In this document: positions 34,790 to 47,700 of the stretch, in pieces | Layout: every line of letters begins with the position of its first letter | How positions within the stretch are numbered: the first letter of the stretch is position 1 | Made by a program: the position numbers and the translations under genes | Notes under the pieces: generated by a model | What the model was told of the DNA's origin: nothing | Databases searched by the model: none | The model's input: the letters and a program-made list of their open reading frames with translations, nothing else | DNA from: Pseudisothecium myosuroides | Lineage: Eukaryota; Streptophyta; Bryopsida; Hypnales; Lembophyllaceae | NCBI GenBank assembly: GCA_951799445.1 | Contig: OX637287.1 | Coordinates: forward strand, 40,329,724-40,393,723 | Direction: 5' to 3' | DNA length: 64,000 nucleotides

Positions 34790-35494
34790 TATGAAAAATC
34801 AGGTTTGTTGAATAGAGCTTGAAAATGTGGTTCATCTAGGTTTGAAGCTGGTGATTTTTGTCTTAAACAAAGAACTTTAGCAAAGTACCGGAATCCACAT
34901 AATTGTTGAAAATGTTGATATTTTTCTTCCACAACAAATTCTAACCGTTGATCTTAGCTTTCGTGAATTCCGATATTTTGTCGGCCTCATTGATAGTTGA
35001 GACATAAAAAATTGTTGCTCCCTCTTGTTATCCTAAAACAAAATTTGTCTAAAGCTTTATATTGTTATAAGATAGGATAAGTCTCACCATGGGTATTGCC
35101 AGTTTGCCACAAGTATGTAGAAAAGAATTTAAAGGCAAAAAAGTTGCTCTAATTTCATTTCCATAATGGCAATCAAGGCCAACAAGTGCACCTTTTGTAG
35201 TTGACGGAGCTCATCCTCAAGCAACTCCTTCTCTTTGTCCTCCACAACGTCATCATTTATAAAGATTTTTTCTTCATAAATTCCTATTTTGGACTGAATT
35301 GTGTCATTGGTCCTAAGAGTCTCTACAATTTTTTCTTCCTGTGTTAGAGTCTTGAGGACACATCCATTTGAAAATGCAATTCTAACATAATATAAATTCC
35401 AAATAAATTTAATTAGTAAATCAAAAACAAAATACAAGGTACAAGTTAAAGAGTTCAAAACAATGTTGAATGTGCTTTCAAAGTCATAAATCAT
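34790..35494 (-). pseudogene. Unidentified AT-rich coding relic
   Basis: The minus strand has a 121-codon frame at 35129-35494 ending in a charged, helix-prone segment (EDKEKELLEDELRQLQKVHL). Further left, another protein-like piece reads SNLDEPHFQALFNKPDF at about 34798-34850. Stops separate the pieces. The family is not recognised; a transposase remnant is possible. Confidence 0.25.
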
Positions 35495-35550
35495 AATTAT
35501 ACAAGGATTGAAATGTATATGTAATCAACACCTACTTTTATTATAGCTAT

Positions 35551-35553
<3 letters not shown>

Positions 35554-35618
<65 letters not shown>
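35554..35618. repeat. (TA)n microsatellite
   Basis: Uninterrupted TA dinucleotide run of about 65 bases. Confidence 0.97.
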
Positions 35619-35621
<3 letters not shown>

Positions 35622-38403
35622 TAGATAAGATAAAAACTCCATTCTCCATTTAACTACTGTGATTGTAGCATTTCTAGTACAATCACAGTAGTCCTCATAA
35701 TTGGACTAAAAACTAAAATTGAAGAATTAAGTACTTAGTGTTAGAATTCTCTAGTAAAAACATTGGCTACTTTCATTTGCGTTTCTTCTTACCATTGAAG
35801 CAACTAAAAAATGTTTATTCCACATAGTTACAAACATGGTCCCAAGCATCAAAAATGTTATTGAGGCTTATCAAGTCAGAAACCCAGAATTGCTTGAGAT
35901 CTGAACGTTTACATGAAAAGAAGTCACAACTTCAAAAGGGCTTTGTGGGCGCTTTATTACTATCTTTGGAATAAGTCGAATACAACCAGGCTCTAGTTGA
36001 TCTTGTCGTGGAAAAGTTCCTACTGGGTGTCTACAATGTGTAATCTAGTTAGGCCTTCCAAGTAATGGATCTTTTGTTGTTGATTTCTACTTGTACTTTC
36101 CTAGTGGCAAATACTAACCAAATCGAATGAATTAGTAATTAGGGCCAATTTTGGCTACAATAACCAAAACTAAGGGCTAATGTAGGTTAGTCAAGTGGAA
36201 AAGTTAAGTAAACTAAGTTGTAGAGCTTAATTTATCCTTTCCAAAATGATAAAGAATCCTAAATTTGACCTAATTCCCTAAGAAATATTTGCGGATGAAG
36301 TTTGATACTAAAACTACCCTTTAAAACTTCATCTGTCAATTTATAATGTTCTAACTATTGTAATTCACTTTTAATTCTTGACTTATTTTTTATTTTTAAT
36401 CTTCTGCTTAAATTCAAATTTTGATTTGGTTTGGTCACCTCTGATTGACTTTCATATAATTCTACGTTATTTTTGGTTAAAACTTCATCCTATTTTAACT
36501 TCTTGTAGACATGCTAATTGATAGAGTTTCTTTTTAATTTTTTTAAATTCCTAGTTGGATTTTGGAGTGGCAAATAGGTAGTATTAGCAATGGGAATGTA
36601 GTTCAATTAGGTACGAATAGGGTTGTAGGCAATTTTAAACCAATATAAGAGATTGTATTGAGAATTTGAAGGAGAAGTCATGAAAATTTGGGTTGGAAGG
36701 GGGACAACTTGGTGGTTGAAGGGATGAGAGTGTCAATTCAAAGGGCGCTACCAGAGAAGGAGAGTGGCCCTGCAAGAATGTAGTCTAGTATTTATTTTGT
36801 TTGAAGTGAAGGAATTTGTAATTTGCAAACATTCTGATTAATACAAGTTGGTGATTTAATCCATGTATATAATGGTGTGAAGTTATTTGTAAGTGGTGAT
36901 TGAACTAAATGTGGGGATTAAATGGATGTAATGAAGAGAAAATTTGTTTAAAGGTGTGATTAAAGAAAAATTGGAAGCAAAAAATTGACTGTTTAAAATT
37001 GAGAGTGTATAAGTAAATGAATGGAGATTGAAACATTGGTGAAGTAAGAAAAATTTAATTAAATTTTTTTTAATTATATGTGAGATGTAATATTGAATTC
37101 AATCGGAAGGAAAGATTAGAAGATCAACTTGTTGGAGTAATGAGAGCAAATAGATCTAAAGCAATTTGGTGTTATTATATGTTAGTGCAAAGATTTAATG
37201 ACTAAATTTGTAATACACAAGCTTTCTTATCCAATTGAATTCAATAAGAAATATTCAAGATAAAATTTATACAATTGAGAGATTGATTGCGCCTTTGATG
37301 TTTTTATAATATAAATTGGAAAATCAATGACAACTTAATTTATCAAACCATTAATCTACTTCCCTAGTGTTCAAGCTTTAGCCAATAGGAATTTCCATAA
37401 TCCTAAGCTAGAAAAACTAAATCTACACTTCTTCAATATTAATCCAAATTGTAAGGTTAAATTAGTTTTAGAACTTTAAAAATATTTCCTTTAAGATCCT
37501 ACTTCTAATTTGTTTCTTAATTATCTATTAATTTAAATTAAATTCTAAATTGTTTCTTACTACTTCTTTGGACTTTAGATTTTACTTCTACTTTTAAGTT
37601 AAATTTTTTTATCTTGAAGGCCTTGATTTTACCTTTTTATTAAGGTAAAAATTTCTTACTTTTATTTTTCTAATAAAAATTATTTATGAATAAATGTTGA
37701 TCATTAACCAGTTCATCAAGATTTATCCATCCATTTTCTTTTATCTTTCACCTTTTGACTTCTATTTTAAATTTTTATTTTATTTTTAAAGATCCTTTTA
37801 GATGACTTTCTAATCTTTCATGTATATTTACTACTACTTTTCATCCAAAAACAAAGCTTGGTAATCCTTTTTATTTTTTATGGTTAAAATCTTTTTTGAA
37901 AGGCTACGGTAATTTTCTAATTACTTCTAATTTTATTTTTGAGTTTCCGAAATTTCTATAGTCAAACTTTAATCCTAATTTTTAATTCAAATGTCAAACT
38001 CTAATTTAATGTTTTTATGAAAATTCAAGAAAATTGGAAAAAAAACATCCAATTACTAACTTCAAATTTGGCAGTTTCAATGATCATATCCTCGTTGATG
38101 GTTACCATAACGTTGTTGTACGCTCTGTCCAACCCCATTTCAATTTCTTTGTATTTAAACATTATATTTTGGAAACTCATGCAGAAATTTGAATATGCGT
38201 AAGCTTCTTCCTTTCAATTTTCTTCTTCTTTTCTTTTTTCCTTCTACTTCTTTCTAATGTTGTCCTTTGCTTTAAGATATTTTTTGAGGATGAAATCCTA
38301 TAAATCTAATCAAATCTAATTCTGCTAATGTTTTGCTAATGTTTTTTAAAGTCAAATAAAACTCCAAACAAGCTTGTTTAACATTTTCTGACTGATAATT
38401 AAA

Positions 38404-38535
38404 CACTGGTAGAAAACATGCTATAAATGACTGTCCCAAATGACTAGAAATTGTCTACAATGATTGTAAGTAAGGCTTTGTGGACAGTTTTGAGTCATTG
38501 TAGATAGCCATTTAGAACATATTTTTCTACTAGTG
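38404..38535. mobile_element. CACTA-type MITE with CACTGGTAGAAAA ends
   Basis: A 132-bp element starts CACTGGTAGAAAACATG and ends, in reverse complement, CACTAGTAGAAAAATATG. It has AAA on both sides as the 3-bp target duplication. Inner sequence folds (AATGACTGTCC and GGACAGTTTTGAGTCATT). The ends are the classic CACTGGTAGAAA type of plant CMC elements, and differ from the CACTACAAGA family elsewhere in the window. Confidence 0.85.
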
Positions 38536-40246
38536 AAATTCTAGAAGTTCAAAAGTCAATTAACTCTTCTATTTTTTTTTCTTATCGTCTTTTAATCAAA
38601 ATATAACCATGGTTAAGAAAGTCAAACTATTCCTAATGGATGGTTCCGATGCAAACTTGAAATCCTTTCTTCTCTCTTCAGCAATTGTTAAGACATTTCA
38701 ATTGCCCAATTCATAAATTAGTTCTTTTGTTTGCAACTTCAATTTGATAATAGCAGTATGTGAGATTCAGACAGAGCTTGGGAAATTTTGCGTCTTCAGA
38801 GTAGGAACCACAGTCCAGAGCTTTAACTTCAACAATTAAAATGATTTTAAAAGACCAAGTATGATCTGTTTGATTTTTGATTTAGCTGAGTTGCTTTGCA
38901 AATGGCAGCAAGCTTGATTGACTTGATCTGCTCTCCTTACTTGATCTCAATTGTAGATTCTTGCAATTCAGCCCTGTTGGGAACTCCCTCCTAGTTTTAG
39001 AATTCAATTTCTTTGGAAAAATCACACTTTGATTGCAATCTCTAACTTCTTAGTATTTTCTAGTTCAAGGTTTTATAAAACTAGCCCTAATTGGGGCAAA
39101 TCTCAACCTTACTTCCTCACAAACTAAAGAATTAGAAAATTAGTTACTATCTAAAGAAGATTGAAGCTTCCAATACTTTTCCTTTGCATTTGAGAATTAA
39201 AATTCAGCCCTATTGGCCAATTTTAAGCTTTCCCAGTCCCTGAGAGTTAGAATTGAAAAACTTGTCACTTCAACATGTATGGATGTCAAAAAAATGGAAA
39301 GTCGGTCCCCAATTTTAGTCGGTTGCTTGGTAAGTTGGCTCGGTGGTTGGCTTCTGATCTGTGCTAGCTACCACTAGTTCTACTTCTAACCGTTGCTCGC
39401 CAAGTTGTGGCTTTTGATTTCCATTTTTTTGGAAATTAAACCAAATTCTTGGGTTTCCTTTAGGGAACCCACACAATTAAAACAAATATAGAAAATTATA
39501 ACTAGGAGCAAAGCTTCACCGTCTAGGGGGGTAGCCCTAATATTTTAGGACTAAAAGTTAGTTCTAACTCCTAAGTCGAAAGCTTCACCGTATGGGGTGT
39601 TTTGTCCCTAAACTTGAACAATAATTTAAAATAACAATTAATAGAGAACTTTAAAAAATTAGACAATGGAGCGAAGCTTTGCCGTATGGCGGATTAACAC
39701 CAAATTCTTTGTCAATAATTCAACAGACTTAGTACAAAGCTTTGAGAGTCTTGGAATCTTGGATCAATCCAAGCTTCTCTAAATGCCCACAAATACCCAC
39801 TAGGACCACATATTCTCAACATCTAGATGTTAGGGGGATGTTAAACAACTCAAAGGTGTGAGATCCTACACAAGCACTGAGTTGGGAATTGTTAACAAAA
39901 TGAAGATTCAATGACTATGGAAGACAAACAAGTGTTAGCTAGCAAACAATTTGAGGGAGATTTTTTTTGACAAATGTTACAAAATCCCACACAATAAGCT
40001 TGTCAAGTGATTAATAAATGAAAATTTAAAAACTGAAGAGCAAATAGTTAGCAATAAGCTTCAAAACACCACAATAATTGTCATACTTTTCAAACGGACC
40101 CTGACGCCCTTTAAATGGACTTCACAATACACTTTAAAAGAGAGGAAATGCTCTAATGCAATTTAAAGCAAGTATTTTAGTCCAAAGGACCAAAAATCAA
40201 ACAACATAGCCGCGGTTTGGCCGATTTATGAAAACAAGAATGAAAT

Positions 40247-43061
40247 CACTACAAGAAAATGGGGAAAAAAACGACTTCAATAAACGACTAAAAAACAGTC
40301 GTTGTGGACACAATGACTGCAATACGACTTAGAGGCCTTGGAGTCGTTGTGGACAAGTTGTTTAGGACAACGACTACAGTCTATCATCACCATCCATTTC
40401 TACCTTGGATGTAAAAATGGATGAAGTGATAAAGAAAGTTGGGCTTAAGGAAATGTCTGTAGAGCTGCCATGTGGAAAGCATTTGACATGAACCTCTAAA
40501 ACATCTGACGTGGACCTCTAAAACATCTGACGTGGACATTTAGAATATCTGACGTGGACATCCATGTGGCCAATCATTTTTTAGTCATTCTGAAGTTATA
40601 ACTGACCCCTGATGAATCTGACGTGGACGGCCACGTAGGAAGTCGTTTTTGAGTTGTTGAAAAGTCATTTTGCAGTCGTTTTGGAGTGACGTTTGTTTAG
40701 GATTTAGGTGATGTTGTCGCTGATGTCTCCAATCATTTTAAAATTAACATGACGTTTGCAAAAAGAAATGTGGGGCCCATTATTTGGGGAGTAGTCATTC
40801 TGTAGTCGCATATCAATACATTCGAAGTTTCACAACAATATACCATACATAATACACCATATACAATACATCATATACCATGTACAATACACCATACATC
40901 ATACACCGTAAATCATATACCATACATTGTAATTGGCATGTGTCACATGGCTTTCAAAGCCACTTAATGTGTGAGTATGAAGAAATGAAATGACAAGCCT
41001 TTTATACAAGTGGGGTGGTAGGAGGCAAGACAAACCATGTGGGATATGTAAAATGCAGGAATTGTGTTACAAATAATATTTCAAATCTCATTTAAGCATA
41101 GTAGATTAATTTTTTTCAAAAACCTTTGAACTCAAAAAAGTTGGGAAATCAACCCCACTTTCATTTCCAAAAATCCATTTTATATTTCAAGCCTCAAATA
41201 AAAAATTATGGACAAATTTGAGAAAGAGATTGGAAAGGATATTTTCTTTTGACATTTTCTAACATCCTCTCTAAATTTTGTCTTGCCTTTTTGTATATAA
41301 CCCATGATGAAAATGTGTTGTAGATGCAAAGGAAGTGTGATTAAAGGTACGCAGATGTTTGAAAAGCACACAATGCATTACATTGCACAAAGCAACGAAG
41401 CAATAGTTGATTAGCTGCTAAGTAATTTGAGATGTTTCAGTCCATTTTGCAGTCTCAAGAAGTCATTTTGCAGTCGCAGGAAGTTGTTCTGCAGTCGCAA
41501 GAAGTCATTTTGCAGTTGTAGAAAGTCATTCTACAGTCTCAAGAAGTCATTCTACAACGACACCAAAGAAGCAATGTTGTTGTCCATGTAAGAGGAGAAC
41601 GGGACTTAACGATTGCTTTTAGGACTATGAGAACACCTTCCAGTCTTTATGTTGGGACCTCAGGAATATCTATTTTGAATCATATGAAATGTCTAGAAAT
41701 ATTGCGAAGTTACCAACACAAATGGACCAAAATCATAGCTATTGTCCTAATAAGAGTATAAATGAATCTTAATGTGGACCCCGACAAAGAAAACAATAGA
41801 CCCCAACAAAACAAAAAGGCCATTGGAGATGCATGATTTATAAGAGAAGAAAAGAATAATTTTTTCTTTTTAAAGAAGGTCAAAGAAATAAACTTAAAAA
41901 GATAAACAAAGAGTAGAGAAAAGAGAAAGTAAAAGAAAAGTTTTAAAACTTGGGCTTGGCGGTTACTTTTTTCACTTAATACAATGGTTTCCATTTATTA
42001 TCAAAAAAAAAAAAAAAAAAAAAAGTTTTAAAAAAATGAAGAAGAGAAGAGAGAAGGGAAAAATTGAATAACAAAAAAACAATGTGGCACATAGAAATTT
42101 GTTTTTGAAAAAGGGAAGAAAATGGGGTGAAAAAATGGGGAAAAAAATGGGGCACAAAATAGAAAAGGTATTGGAAAAGAAGGGGGGAAAGGAAAATAAA
42201 ATAGGAAATAAAAGTGGACCCAAAATTGGGGAAAAAATAGGAGGAAAAAATGGGGGAAAAAAATGGGAACGAAATAAATAATTTCCAAAAAAATTGACAG
42301 CTGAAGAATACAACAACAATAGAAAAATAGAAGAAAAGAAGGAAATAGAAAACTAACTCTTTCTCTTTTTGGAAAAAGATTTACAAATCATTTTTGTAAT
42401 TGAATTATATTTTGGAAAAGGGAGAACAAGAGATGACACAACTGCAAACCATTTTTCCCAAAAATGGGAAGGAAGACAATTGAATTAAAGGGACAAAATT
42501 TTGGAAAATTTTTAAAAAGGGAAATTTTAAAATCAAAGTAAAATGAGTAAAGAATAGCAGAAGAATATAAAGAAGAAGGCAAAACAGAAAGAGAGAATGA
42601 TCTACAATTTTTTTTAAATTGGGAATGAACTTGTCCATGCAAAAGACAATGTGAAGTGTCCCGTAAAGAAGGTGGCTTTTTCTTTCCAGCTCTTTTTGTG
42701 AAAACTGCGAATGACTTCAAATGACTCCTGCGCAGTCACTTGAAAGTTGTTACGGAGTCATTCCTAAGTAGCACGCAGTCACCCCTGCAGTCAAATCTTT
42801 ACTCTGCTGCAACTAGGTCCCATTTGGTAGATTTCAGAGAATCCACGTCAAAAGTTCGACAACGCAGTTGACGACAAGCTGCAGATGAAGAGTAGCGGTT
42901 GTCAACTTCTCATCCCACAGTCACGCCTGCGACTGCAGCACAACTCGGAGGCTGTGAAGCTAATGCCGTTGGTGCAATTAGGGAGCCATAGTTGTTCTCT
43001 AGTCATTGTGGACAGGAAGTCGTTTTTCCCCAGTCGCATATTGGCCCCTTTTCTTGTAGTG
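40247..43061. mobile_element. Non-autonomous CACTA element (2.8 kb) with subterminal repeats
   Basis: It begins CACTACAAGAAAATGGGG and ends CCCCTTTTCTTGTAGTG, with AAT target duplications at 40244-40246 and 43062-43064. Subterminal regions carry many copies of an AGTCGTT / AGTCATTCTGCAGTCGC motif in both orientations, as transposase-binding arrays in CACTA elements do. Tandem arrays occur at 40480-40570 (ACATCTGACGTGGAC, three times), 40830-40925 (CATATACCATACA-like) and 41430-41575 (about 26-bp units). A strongly purine-biased tract covers about 41820-42680. No transposase is recognisable, so it needs an autonomous partner. Rejoining the flanks restores the surrounding dispersed repeat. Confidence 0.92.
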
Positions 43062-44729
43062 AATGGTCTCAAAATGACTAAGCAAGAAAATAAAGAATAA
43101 GAGTGCAAAGTGAAAGCAAGGGAGGACTTTTATACTCTTCCAAGGCCTCCTCTCCCCTCAAATTATCTAAAACTACCTAGAAAATCAAAACAAAATTACG
43201 CACTATTCTAATTTCTAATCTACTCTTGTGGTTGCTTGTAACTTTTGGAGAAAAGCTCCAAATGTCAAACAAATTGCTCCATTGACTACAGAATGCCTAA
43301 ATTGTCTTTCAAGACCTATCACCTCTTACTTCCAAGTTATTTGACTTGCGAAAGCCATCGTTTTAAAAACCAATGCGAAAGGTGAAAAATCCAAATGATG
43401 GAGTTTACATTTTACAAAGATTCTAATTACCCTGGATTGTTTGGAATGTTTGAAAAAGTAAAGAAGTAGTCCAAGTTGACTTGATTTGGACACCGCAAGT
43501 TCGCAGTACGCTGGTCAACCCGTCAAATGTTTTGGAAATTCGTTAAAAATCATTGTCGCCGCCAATTCTGGTAATTTTTAGTATTGAAATGCCTTGAAAT
43601 TTGGCCAAGCACTTATTTGTGCTAAAAAAAACTAATCAAATTTTAGTGGGATTTTTCCTCTACTTGATTAATTAATATGAATTTTTCAATGCTGGTAAAC
43701 ACAGTTGACTTTCCATGGAGTCATCTTTTGCAATCCAAAAAATTAAGAAACTTTCTGGATAACTTTTAGGAAGTCTTCAATGCTAAGTGCAAATTTTTAT
43801 ATTAACTTTGCACTAATCGCGGGATAATTGTAATTACAACCTCTAATTTTAAAACCTGTGGGGAAGAAACATTCTCATATAAGGGAATTTAGATAAATTA
43901 ATTTTTTCGTTCAGCTCCTGGCGCGTTTTTATGCTAAAAACACCTCTCTCCAATCTTCGGTAGCGCCATTTTTTCAAATGCTGGATTTTAATTTGCCACA
44001 CACAAGATAACATTTTTCAATTCTTAGTTTCTTACAAATTGGATAGTGACCTCTAAATAGATCACCTAGAGGACTCCTATAACCTAAAAAGACAATTGCC
44101 AAATTGTCATATCAACTCATTTAGTCTCTAATATGCCACGTGCATTCAAAATAAAATCCAAAAATCATATAAACTAGGTGTCACTCTACTATTTTGCCAA
44201 TAGGGTTTAAATCTATCTCAAACTCCTAATTGACATTCTAAATATCCAATTAGACTCTGCAAATAGAAAACGAAAGTACTTAAAGCACTTTTAGACTTTC
44301 AGGGAATAGTACACCGTATTTGTAGGGACTTCTACCAAACACGATGTCAAGTAGAGAAAATTTGTTTTGGAAAACACTAAGTTTTTGGTTGCAAATGAAT
44401 TAGGTTCAAGGCATAAAATAACTAGCGGTCAAGTAAAGTGTGAGCCCTCAAGTTAGCACTTGGAGCTCTGGGTTTATTTTTTGCGATTTATTGTTAGTTT
44501 TTTGGTGTCAATTTATGCAAAATAGTATGAATTAGTTAGTTGAGAGGAGTTTGGTAGAAGTCCCTACCAGATTAGTGAGGTCAATATCGGCATGCCAAGA
44601 GGTCAACATCGGAGCCAATCATCCTCGACAAACCCCGGTACCAGAATGATTTCTCCCTCGGGTGGAAATTATTAAAGAATCGCTAAATTTAGTATCCTTA
44701 TTGGAGGTTTGATTTTGCCTTTAGCTTTT

Positions 44730-47700
44730 GGACACAACTTCCTGGAAGATTGACGAAAAATTTCGGGATTTTACAAAACTCCATGATGACTCTATAAGAA
44801 GTCAACCGCCTTTGAAACTAATGGTAAATTCACAGAAAATTATCCAAAGTGCAGTCTAACCTCACTAAAAAATAGATTAGAGTTTTGTGTGTCAAATAAA
44901 TGACATGTCAAGTTTGAAGACTCCATGATAGTCAAAAGTACCAGAATCGGCATCAACATCAAATTCAACAAGAATTTACAACATGGCAGCGGTTTGATCG
45001 GCAAACCAGAAGTTAACGGTGTCCGAATGTCGCAAACAAGGAATCTTTTCTTACTCTCACGAACCTTCAACCCTAGCTAGTTTGTTTCTTTGGAAATTGC
45101 AAATTCCAATAGTTGGAATTTTGACTTTTCTTTGAAATTACCGGTAGTGATTTTTACGGGTATTTATAGCCTAAAGAAAGGGAGTTCAAGGTCTTCTAGA
45201 CTAATTGGGGTCTTCTGAATGCAATGGCGCAATCGATTTTCAATTTGAATTTTTTCTCAAGAAGATAGGAAGGATTCAGCAGTAGGGTTGACTTTTTAGA
45301 GTAATTAGTGGTAATTCTAGGTTAATTTGCAAAATGTCTTGGTGACAATTGAAGATTGGATTTAGTTAAGATTTCAAATTTTTCCTTTAAAAGCCAATTT
45401 AGATTAAACTAAGAATATTTGAAAATATCCTAGAGTTATTCACGAATTAACTCAAGGTCAATTAAGTTAATTTCCTAAATATCTTTAAGAAAAATCTTAG
45501 ATTTTATTTGGACAAGATTTTCTTGCTAATTAAAGCTGATTTCAAAAAACTCTAAAGATTAAACAAAGATTATTTAGCAAATATCTTAGGTTAGATTAGG
45601 ATTTAGCTTAGAGTAGGTTTCGAGTAAAAGGACAAATATCTCATGGTAAATTGAGGTGGTGGGCCTCTGAAGTTTCTCATACCCCATTTTTTTTGTTTAT
45701 TGTTGCTCTGCTGGAGTGTGGAAGATCCACACTTCAATTTGCTTGCCGACTTTGTCGATGTCATTTATCTAAGCTAAGATTTGGCCATCTTTTGCTCAAA
45801 TTTGTTTTCTTGTAGTAGAGGATTTAGTTAGAAGATGCGGGGTTCCCTTTAAACCATCAAAGCTACACTAAAAACACACTCTTGGGAGGTTTATTCGCCC
45901 TCAAAACTGGATATTTTTGCTCAGATACTAATAATTTTATGTTTTGAAACAACATTTGAATCAAAAATTCTTAAGGCGGTGAAGCTAGTCTTCACCAAAA
46001 GGTTCTAGCACTCAAAAATCCGCCAAACCTTGTTGTATAACAGAGTTTGATTTGATTAACTCCTAAATTTTAGTTTAAACATTGTCATGTATACCTCATT
46101 TAGAATTTAAACTATTGGATATTTTGGAAACCATTTTGATCCTTAATTTTCGGTTTAAGCACTGTCATGTGCACCTCAGTTAAAGGTTAGAACATTTCTA
46201 GAAGAACTTGAGACCATATTGCTCAAGTTTAGTCTTGGGTTGCCCCCACACGGCCAAGCTTTGACTTTGAAACAACTTTACCTTTAAAAACCTTGAAGGG
46301 GAAAGATTTATTGGGAAAAAATCCTTGGCTTGTTGGGCTACTTAAGTCCAAAATTACACCAAGTGGCTCCCTTTCTCTCCACCAAAATTTGCTCAAGTTG
46401 TTATATGCTAAAAAATCCTGTTATATTGCTAGTGTCATGGATTTTCAGTTTGATTGATAGTAGCCATTGCCAAAATTAGTTAGTTTTCCGTATAACCTTA
46501 ATTTTAGATAGAATTTCATTTGTTTGAGTCAAACCCAAAAACAATTAGTTTAGTTTGCTTTGCTTAGTTATTATTCCAAAAACCCCAAAACAATTAGTTT
46601 AGTTTATTTTGCTTAGTTACTATCTCAAAAATCCCAAAACAATTAGTTTAGTTGAATCTTTTTATTTATTTTATTTTAGTGAGTTAGTTTGGTTTTCTTA
46701 ACCCCTAAAGGACCGTTATTCGTTTGGGGGACAAATGCGTTTTTAGGCAAGTACCTACAGGCTGAAATTTTGTCATGATTTTTTGAAACTTTTTTTGAAG
46801 ATAGAAAAATTAATAAGCTTTACAGGAATATAATTTTTTTTCACAATTGGTGCCTGGAAACAGAAGTTATGACCAAATAAGCTCAAAACAGGGGACGGTG
46901 GGCAGCCCGGGTAGCAAAAAAAAGGGACAAAAATTTGAATTTTTATATTTTTTATTTTTTTTCTGATAGATTATATTTTTGTCTATCAGAAAAGCTTTGA
47001 TTCATTTCATTTGGATTTGTTATGAAAAAGTTATGGACATTCTTGTTTTTCGGGTAGTTAGAGCATCTTCTAGAAAAAAATAACTTGTAGGATGCATTTC
47101 TGAATGCAATTTTTCAAATTTTTCAGTTTTTTTTTTTCATGTTTTATATTACTTGCTAGAACAATCTCACCATTGGGATTAGTGAATTTTAATTCCATCT
47201 AAAATATATGAATATTTTAGATTTTCCTTCTATCTTCTACCTACTTCTACTTAACAATTTTTTAAAGAATGATATTTAAATTTTTTTGAATTTTTTTTTT
47301 CCTAGACTCTCAACTCAATTCTTCACTATAAATATTTAAAGCTCAAAACTCTATAGTGCAAAAATTTTAAGTTAAAAATGTTTAAAATCAAAAAATCTAG
47401 TCCCGCAATGTGTTGAAAAACTTGTTTTTTCACTTTAAACGCAAATATCTTGCAATCTATGTTGTCAAAAATTCTGAAATTTTTCCCACACACTCTCATA
47501 CTAGTTAGGTGTAACATCTTGTAGTTAGGTGTGGGAAAAAAAAAAAATTTCAATTTTTTTTACTCTTTACTATAGAAATGGCAATTTTGAGTGTTTTTTG
47601 GTAGAAAAAAGGCCTTGGTCCTTTAGGGGTTGAACCAGTTTTAGTCTTTTGTTAAGGCCCAGAAATCAGGAACCAGAATTCCAAACCAACAGCGACCAAA

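Larger units (their letters stand above)
35985..43800 (-). mobile_element. Long non-coding dispersed repeat, copy B (interrupted)
   Basis: Same family as 28378-32640, sharing the left end ACAACCAGGCTCTAG and AAGTAATGGATC, the AAGCTTCACCGT motif cluster (39513-39690), the TATA-like box GTATAAAAG on the minus strand (about 43129-43136, in the shared context TACTCTTCCAAGG) and the right end GCAATCCAAAAAATTAAGAA. A 2815-bp CACTA element splits it at 40246/43062, and a 132-bp MITE lies at 38404-38535. With both removed the copy is about 4.9 kb. No coding capacity. Confidence 0.62.

Noticed and set aside
35554..35618. Replication origin or scaffold site at the (TA)n run
   Set aside because: Only a simple dinucleotide repeat is visible; no evidence of function.
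40480..41575. CRISPR-like array in the short tandem units
   Set aside because: Units are contiguous and diverged with no unique spacers; they are CACTA subterminal repeats in a plant genome.
41972..42720. Several Phe-rich minus-strand frames
   Set aside because: Artefacts of the purine-biased tract in the CACTA element.
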